The notes beneath the pieces are model-generated. The model had not been told where the DNA came from, ran no database searches, and saw only the letters and a list, made by a program, of their open reading frames with translations. DNA of 32,785 nt from a virus. Below, in pieces: positions 29,810 through 32,785 of this stretch. How positions within the stretch are numbered: the stretch's first letter is position 1; each line of letters opens with the position of its first letter. The DNA lies in the IMG/VR virus record IMGVR_UViG_3300043403_000262, positions 1-32,785 of that record; one strand, written 5' to 3'. Position numbers and translations under genes: made by a program.

Positions 29810-31087
29810 TTATTTTTTTCCAAATCTTCTTTCATACTCCGCATTTACTTGCGCTTGGTATTCTGAAACTGGCTCTTCAGGTGCGGCTTTTTTATCCTCA
29901 CGATTAAGAATCGTTCTATCCGTTGCAGGTTGTGCTTCCAATGCCTGTACTCTATCCACCATTTGTTGGTATTGCTCTTTCGTTACATAGCCCGCTTTTA
30001 CTTGCTCTTCTGCTGCTTTTTGTAATGCTTTTATATCAGAAGTTAGTTTTTGTACCGATAGAGAAAGTGCGTCAATTTCTTTCCCTGACGATTGCTCTGT
30101 TTGGGTTACTGTCGGTTCGATTCGTGTAATTGTGCCGCCTGCCGTAGTAATCGTGATTCCAGATTGGTTGGAATCAGAAGCCGTAATATCGTGATTGCCA
30201 TCGGGAACGGGATTGCCTTCCGCATCATTCACCATATCGCCAACGCCAATGAAGCTATTATCCGTTTCTACCACAATCGCAGAACCATCTGCAATAGTAG
30301 CATTAATGCTTAATTTTTCTTTTCGTGCCATATTATTGAACTCTTGAATTAGCTTTCGTAGTGTAGCAGTTTTCCTCATACCGCCAAAATCCAACCCAAA
30401 GAAAGTAGCTACCCGCGTAAGCAAATCTCCCTTGGTAAATAGACCAGAAGTTGCAGCAGGTTCATCTACCAAATCGCTTGCATCTAGGCTGGCAATATCT
30501 ACATATACTTTGCCCGTATCTAGTTCTCCATGTTCGCTTGGGTTGTAAGTGTCCCCATTTTCAGTTGTATATATGAGGTTGCCATGCCCATCATAATTAT
30601 CACCGAAAATTTTTATCCCTTTATCTGTTTTGAAATATGTGTTCCTGTAACAGAACACAATCGAATTGCCAAACAAATCGGGGGCATCTTTGCTCAATTG
30701 CATAATGTAATCTCCCAATTTCCCATTAGGAGAAAGATTAGCAGCTTCAGCCAAATGCAAATCGGCAATAGCGTAAGTGCCGTTTTCATCTTCCATTACC
30801 CTGAAATTATCGTAATACCCAAGGTAAGTGCCGAAGCTTTCCTTACACATTTCGGGATGCCCAAAACGGCACTTGATACGGCGATTTTGCGCTTTTTGTA
30901 CCGTTTTTTCCACAAACTCGGCATCTATCCAAGTGCCATGCCCTTTAGCTTCTCCTTCTTCGACAATACGGACATCTTTCAGCGTCATGGTATTACCATT
31001 CGCCTGGCCAGGTTGCTCCGCCAATATGCCCTGCGAAAAGCATACAGGACCACTTCCTTTAAGATATGTTTTATTTGCCAATTTCAT
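29810..31087 (-). CDS. Prohead protease fused to a scaffold
   Basis: This 425-aa protein has an N-terminal part (about 1-205) with the layout of phage prohead proteases: His in RFGHPEM, Ser in LFGNSIVFCY, and the LVDEPAATSGLF motif that resembles the LVDxPA signature of this class. The next part (about 250-320) is a beta-rich segment (FIGVGDMVNDAEGNPVPDGN) and the C-terminus is a coiled coil (IDALSLSVQKLTSDIKAL), characteristic of scaffolds. It would self-cleave and shape the procapsid. ATG 31087 (MKLANKTY) is used, since the frame above needs TTG. The late element at 31119-31133 lies 32 bp upstream. Confidence 0.75.
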   Translation of the reverse strand: MKLANKTYLKGSGPVCFSQGILAEQPGQANGNTMTLKDVRIVEEGEAKGHGTWIDAEFVEKTVQKAQNRRIKCRFGHPEMCKESFGTYLGYYDNFRVMEDENGTYAIADLHLAEAANLSPNGKLGDYIMQLSKDAPDLFGNSIVFCYRNTYFKTDKGIKIFGDNYDGHGNLIYTTENGDTYNPSEHGELDTGKVYVDIASLDASDLVDEPAATSGLFTKGDLLTRVATFFGLDFGGMRKTATLRKLIQEFNNMARKEKLSINATIADGSAIVVETDNSFIGVGDMVNDAEGNPVPDGNHDITASDSNQSGITITTAGGTITRIEPTVTQTEQSSGKEIDALSLSVQKLTSDIKALQKAAEEQVKAGYVTKEQYQQMVDRVQALEAQPATDRTILNREDKKAAPEEPVSEYQAQVNAEYERRFGKK

Positions 31088-31118
31088 AGTACAAATTAAT
31101 AGAAGTTTTGCTTTATGC

Positions 31119-31133
31119 AAAACCCCATAAATG
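31119..31133 (-). promoter_or_regulatory. Late promoter element
   Basis: Coding strand CATTTATGGGGTTTT, identical to the copy at 23650-23664, with AAAAC and TAATTTGTA downstream at the same spacing (29 bp to the latter, complement of 31090-31098). It lies 32 bp upstream of ATG 31087, so it should drive the head operon (protease/scaffold and major capsid). Confidence 0.6.
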
Positions 31134-31156
31134 GAAACTGTGCGATTAGTTTATGC

Positions 31157-31225
31157 TGCCACGAATTACACAAATTTTCACGAATTAAAACCTAGAATTT
31201 GTGTTAATTCGTGCAATTTGTGGCA
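31157..31225. repeat. Imperfect inverted repeat built from CACGAATT-like units
   Basis: TGCCACGAATTACACAAATT on the left and its near-complement on the right (GTTAATTCGTG, then CAATTTGTGGCA) form a long stem with small bulges around CTAGAATTT. Within each arm CACGAATT/CACAAATT units repeat about every 10-11 bases. No U-run follows on either strand, so it is not a standard terminator. The sequence resembles an interspersed repeat seen in many Bacteroidota genomes (recalled, unverified). It lies between the 132-aa gene and the head operon. Confidence 0.55.
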
Positions 31226-31314
31226 AAAAAACGCAAAAAAACGAACAAGCTTGCCTATATTTTTGCTAGCATAGATTAGTCGTTCAGTTACCATAAATGA
31301 TAGAAAACTAAGTA

Positions 31315-31713
31315 TTATTGTTTTCTATATCTATCATATATTTTCAAAGCTGCTTTGAGCGTAAGGTCATCTTCTGAAAGTCCACAATACTCAAGATAAT
31401 TACATACAGCTTGTTTTATTGTGATTTCCGCTAACCTTTGCCCATCTACGAAGGAGACAAGCTGCGCAAAGAAAAGGCGTGTAAATAGCGGTTCAAAAAT
31501 AGGTCTATTAAGGCTATTAAGCCTATCCGACAAACCTATCTCTAAGGTTGTTTGCATTTTTTGATGCCTGTATTCGTAATCCAGATTTGCCTGTACGATT
31601 TCAGCTCCAAGTATATCATTCAGCTCTACGAATGGAACTTCTCCAAATCGCTTAATAATATATTTTTTGATGAAGGGACTTGTTTTGAAAGCCTTGATAT
31701 TTTTTGTGCGCAT
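31315..31713 (-). CDS. Hypothetical protein, 132 aa
   Basis: Not recognised. It is a helical, basic-start protein (MRTKNIKAFKTSPFIKKYIIKRFG) with an amphipathic helical body (RPIFEPLFTRLFFAQLVSF) and a C-terminal helix ending KALKIYDRYRKQ-like. No clear domain; possibly nucleic-acid-binding. It is preceded by its own promoter at 31731-31762 and separated from the head genes by 227 bp holding the repeat at 31157-31225. Confidence 0.65.
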   Translation of the reverse strand: MRTKNIKAFKTSPFIKKYIIKRFGEVPFVELNDILGAEIVQANLDYEYRHQKMQTTLEIGLSDRLNSLNRPIFEPLFTRLFFAQLVSFVDGQRLAEITIKQAVCNYLEYCGLSEDDLTLKAALKIYDRYRKQ

Positions 31714-31730
31714 TTGCTAAGTATTTTAGG

Positions 31731-31766
31731 CAAAAATATACAAAATATTTGACATTGGCAATTACC
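31731..31766 (-). promoter_or_regulatory. Promoter of the 132-aa gene with a GGCAATTACC site
   Basis: On the leftward strand: -33 ATTG (complement of 31759-31762), 20-bp spacer, -7 TATTTTTG (complement of 31731-31738, full TAnnTTTG). The start would lie about 10 bp from ATG 31713. The -33 box is inside GGTAATTGCCAA (31755-31766), the same word as in the promoters at 15963, 28093 and 26641. The following AATGTCAAATATTTTGTATA-like stretch also occurs near 15990-16013. Confidence 0.65.
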
Positions 31767-31798
31767 TATTTTTTTATGCGGATGACCGCGTTACTTTG

Positions 31799-31835
31799 CA
31801 AAAAAGGGGGGGGAAGCCGTTTGGCTTCCCCCCCC
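31799..31835 (-). terminator. G8-C8 hairpin terminator
   Basis: GGGGGGGGAAGCC (31806-31818) and GGCTTCCCCCCCC (31823-31835) form a perfect 13-bp stem around GTTT, followed on the leftward RNA by U-residues (complement of 31800-31805). It closes the cassette of the SPFH gene and the 39-aa ORF. Eight consecutive G-C pairs in an A/T-rich genome is unusual and is a place where assembly length errors are likely. Confidence 0.85.
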
Positions 31836-31854
31836 ATGTGCTTTGTGCCTCCAG

Positions 31855-31974
31855 CTAAATTATAAGTGTTCCAAATTTTGGCTTTTTTTCATTCGCCTTT
31901 TTGAGTTCCTTCTTTAATTTGCGAGGCAACTTTTCCTTTATTTCAAAAGGCTTTTCTTTGATTTGCTTTTCCAT
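31855..31974 (-). CDS. Small lysine-rich protein, 39 aa
   Basis: A 39-codon frame (MEKQIKEKPFEIKEKLPRKL...) ends 20 bp ahead of the strong terminator. It is very basic, with K/E alternation, and a short hydrophobic end (FGTLII). Alternative starts upstream (32052) would run through a perfect hairpin (32016-32050), so ATG 31974 is preferred. A real gene is likely because it sits between a promoterless hairpin and a terminator in the SPFH cassette, but length is too short to be certain. Confidence 0.45.
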   Translation of the reverse strand: MEKQIKEKPFEIKEKLPRKLKKELKKANEKKPKFGTLII

Positions 31975-32015
31975 CGCGTTGAGATTTGAAGTTGTGAATA
32001 TACGAATAATGTTTT

Positions 32016-32050
32016 GTATTGCCGCACCTTTGTGAATGGTGCGGCAATAC
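32016..32050. other. Perfect 13-bp hairpin between the SPFH gene and the 39-aa ORF
   Basis: GTATTGCCGCACC (32016-32028) and GGTGCGGCAATAC (32038-32050) are perfect complements with a 9-nt loop. No U-run follows in the leftward direction (AAAAC follows), so it is not a standard terminator. It may stabilise or separate the message of the SPFH gene, or be a protein site. Confidence 0.5.
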
Positions 32051-32100
32051 ATCCATTGGCGGTTATTGGAAATATGTATTACTCCCCACTTCTAATAATA

Positions 32101-32643
32101 TTATCTTTTTGTATCTACAAGATAGGACATCGGCATCCAAGCAGAATCTTGCACTAACCTATAAACCTTGGATTCAAAAAAAGAGGATACAGATAATTGT
32201 TTTATCTCTATACCCCAATCTGTACGCTCTAATGCTTGAATCGCAGATTTTTCAATACCTTGTACCGTACAATTATTGAAATCTGTGTTGTAAATATATT
32301 GCGTATTAGATTGTTGTACCACCCCACAAATAGTGGATTCAAAATCTGAAATTTGGGAGTACATTTTTGATATATCTACCAAAATATAACCTACAATAAC
32401 GGTTACTGTAACAGTTTTACCATCTTTTGTATTTATCGTTTGTGGAGATAGGTTTATGAAATGCAACCTTGTATGGTGTACGAAACAAGTATCAAGGTAG
32501 GGTATTCTGAAATAAACACCTGGATTTAATATTTTAATTCTATTGCCAAGCCTAATTCTAATCCCCTGTTCCCATGGTAATACTACTATCCACCATTTAA
32601 AAAGACCTTCTACCTTTTCAATTATCGCTTTTAACCAATCCAT
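32101..32643 (-). CDS. SPFH/Band 7-domain protein (short stomatin-like)
   Basis: This 180-aa protein starts with an amphipathic or membrane-embedded segment (MDWLKAIIEKVEGLFKWWIVVL). The SPFH signature follows: PWEQGIRIRLGNRIK, LNPGVYFRIPYLD and the strand-rich TINTKDGKTVTVTVIVGYI. The part normally holding a C-terminal coiled coil is absent, so it is shorter than cellular stomatins (about 250-300 aa). SPFH proteins scaffold inner-membrane microdomains and can modulate proteases (as HflK/C does for FtsH). In a phage, interference with a host membrane protease or superinfection is a plausible inference. It is followed by a 39-aa gene and a terminator, as a separate cassette beside the circle junction. 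Confidence 0.75.
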   Translation of the reverse strand: MDWLKAIIEKVEGLFKWWIVVLPWEQGIRIRLGNRIKILNPGVYFRIPYLDTCFVHHTRLHFINLSPQTINTKDGKTVTVTVIVGYILVDISKMYSQISDFESTICGVVQQSNTQYIYNTDFNNCTVQGIEKSAIQALERTDWGIEIKQLSVSSFFESKVYRLVQDSAWMPMSYLVDTKR

Positions 32644-32682
32644 TTGTGTTATTATTTTATTGGGAATATAAAACCGCCAACA

Positions 32683-32751
32683 TTGCTGCTAACGACAACG
32701 GCACAAAGAAAAAAACTGAACTGCTTAGTGTGCCGTTTGCGTCAGCAGCCC
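32683..32751. repeat. Imperfect inverted repeat at the circle junction
   Basis: GCTGCTAACGACAACGGCACA (about 32686-32706) pairs with sequence in the right terminal repeat (about 32730-32750), 18 of 21 positions, around an A-rich loop (AAGAAAAAAACTGAACTGCT). In the circular molecule this hairpin follows the stop codon of the gene at 37-378 and precedes the SPFH gene. It could be a terminator-like structure or a junction-specific site such as a packaging or recombination element. Confidence 0.5.
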
Positions 32752-32785
32752 AGCCAATAGCGGCTATGCTACAGAAATAAAAACG
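32728..32785. repeat. Terminal direct repeat, right copy
   Basis: Same 58 bases as positions 1-58 with two T-to-A differences. See the left copy. If the window is a closed circle its true length is about 32,727 bp, and the leftward gene at 37-378 continues uninterrupted into the leader of the SPFH gene. Confidence 0.8.

Noticed and set aside
31806-31835. Assembly artefact at the G8/C8 tract
   Set aside because: Run length may be wrong, but the perfectly paired stem, GTTT loop and following U-run at the end of a gene cassette make a real terminator more likely.

Overview
The window looks like the complete genome of a temperate, long-tailed (siphovirus-type) phage of a Bacteroidota host. It is about 32.7 kb and assembled as a circle, because the first and last 58 bases are the same sequence (56/58 identical). 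The host assignment rests on three things: Bacteroidota-type promoter boxes (TTTG about 20 nt upstream of TAnnTTTG), start codons preceded by A/T-rich leaders rather than Shine-Dalgarno boxes, and protein families typical of that phylum (arm-domain tyrosine recombinase with a YxxK box, toprim primase-helicase, P22_AR_N-type antirepressor). The genus cannot be told.

Layout. A divergent switch lies at about 7.28-7.46 kb. Rightward from it runs the lysogeny block: repressor (7459-7881), a small exported protein, a second small XRE-like regulator and the integrase (8887-9981). This block ends in a 32-bp palindromic terminator. Everything else is leftward. First come the early genes from 7272 down to 37: small unknowns, a 1110-aa primase-helicase, then an iteron-rich non-coding stretch (about 1554-1784) that is the best origin candidate. 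Leftward transcription continues across the circle junction into an SPFH-domain protein (32643-32101). Next come the head genes (protease/scaffold, major capsid), an antirepressor, terminase small and large subunits, portal, head-tail connector candidates, a BhlA-like holin candidate and two large distal tail proteins. The block finishes with a four-TM coiled-coil protein, a tail-completion candidate and the tape measure protein (13088-10134).

The non-coding DNA holds most of the new material. (i) A 15-bp element, CATTTATGGGGTTTT on the coding strand, occurs 32-47 bp upstream of five late genes. (ii) A near-palindrome, TTTGGYAATTRCCAAA or its half, recurs at five intergenic sites; at four of them it overlaps or contains the -33 box of a recognisable promoter. 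(iii) Three transcription units appear to end in a long closing helix plus U-run, predicting roughly 75-140 nt RNAs. Two of these flank the antirepressor and one precedes the four-TM protein. (iv) There are three other operator families: TGTCATnnATGACA and GTTCAn6TGAAC at the switch, TGTCCAT at the integrase, and GAAATTTC at 14.5 and 16.0 kb.

Lytic genes form essentially one leftward programme and lysogeny genes one rightward programme. The antirepressor in the late region probably counters a repressor made from the switch. No endolysin, tail sheath, tRNA, CRISPR array or insertion sequence was recognised. Many small genes remain unassigned and are described as such.
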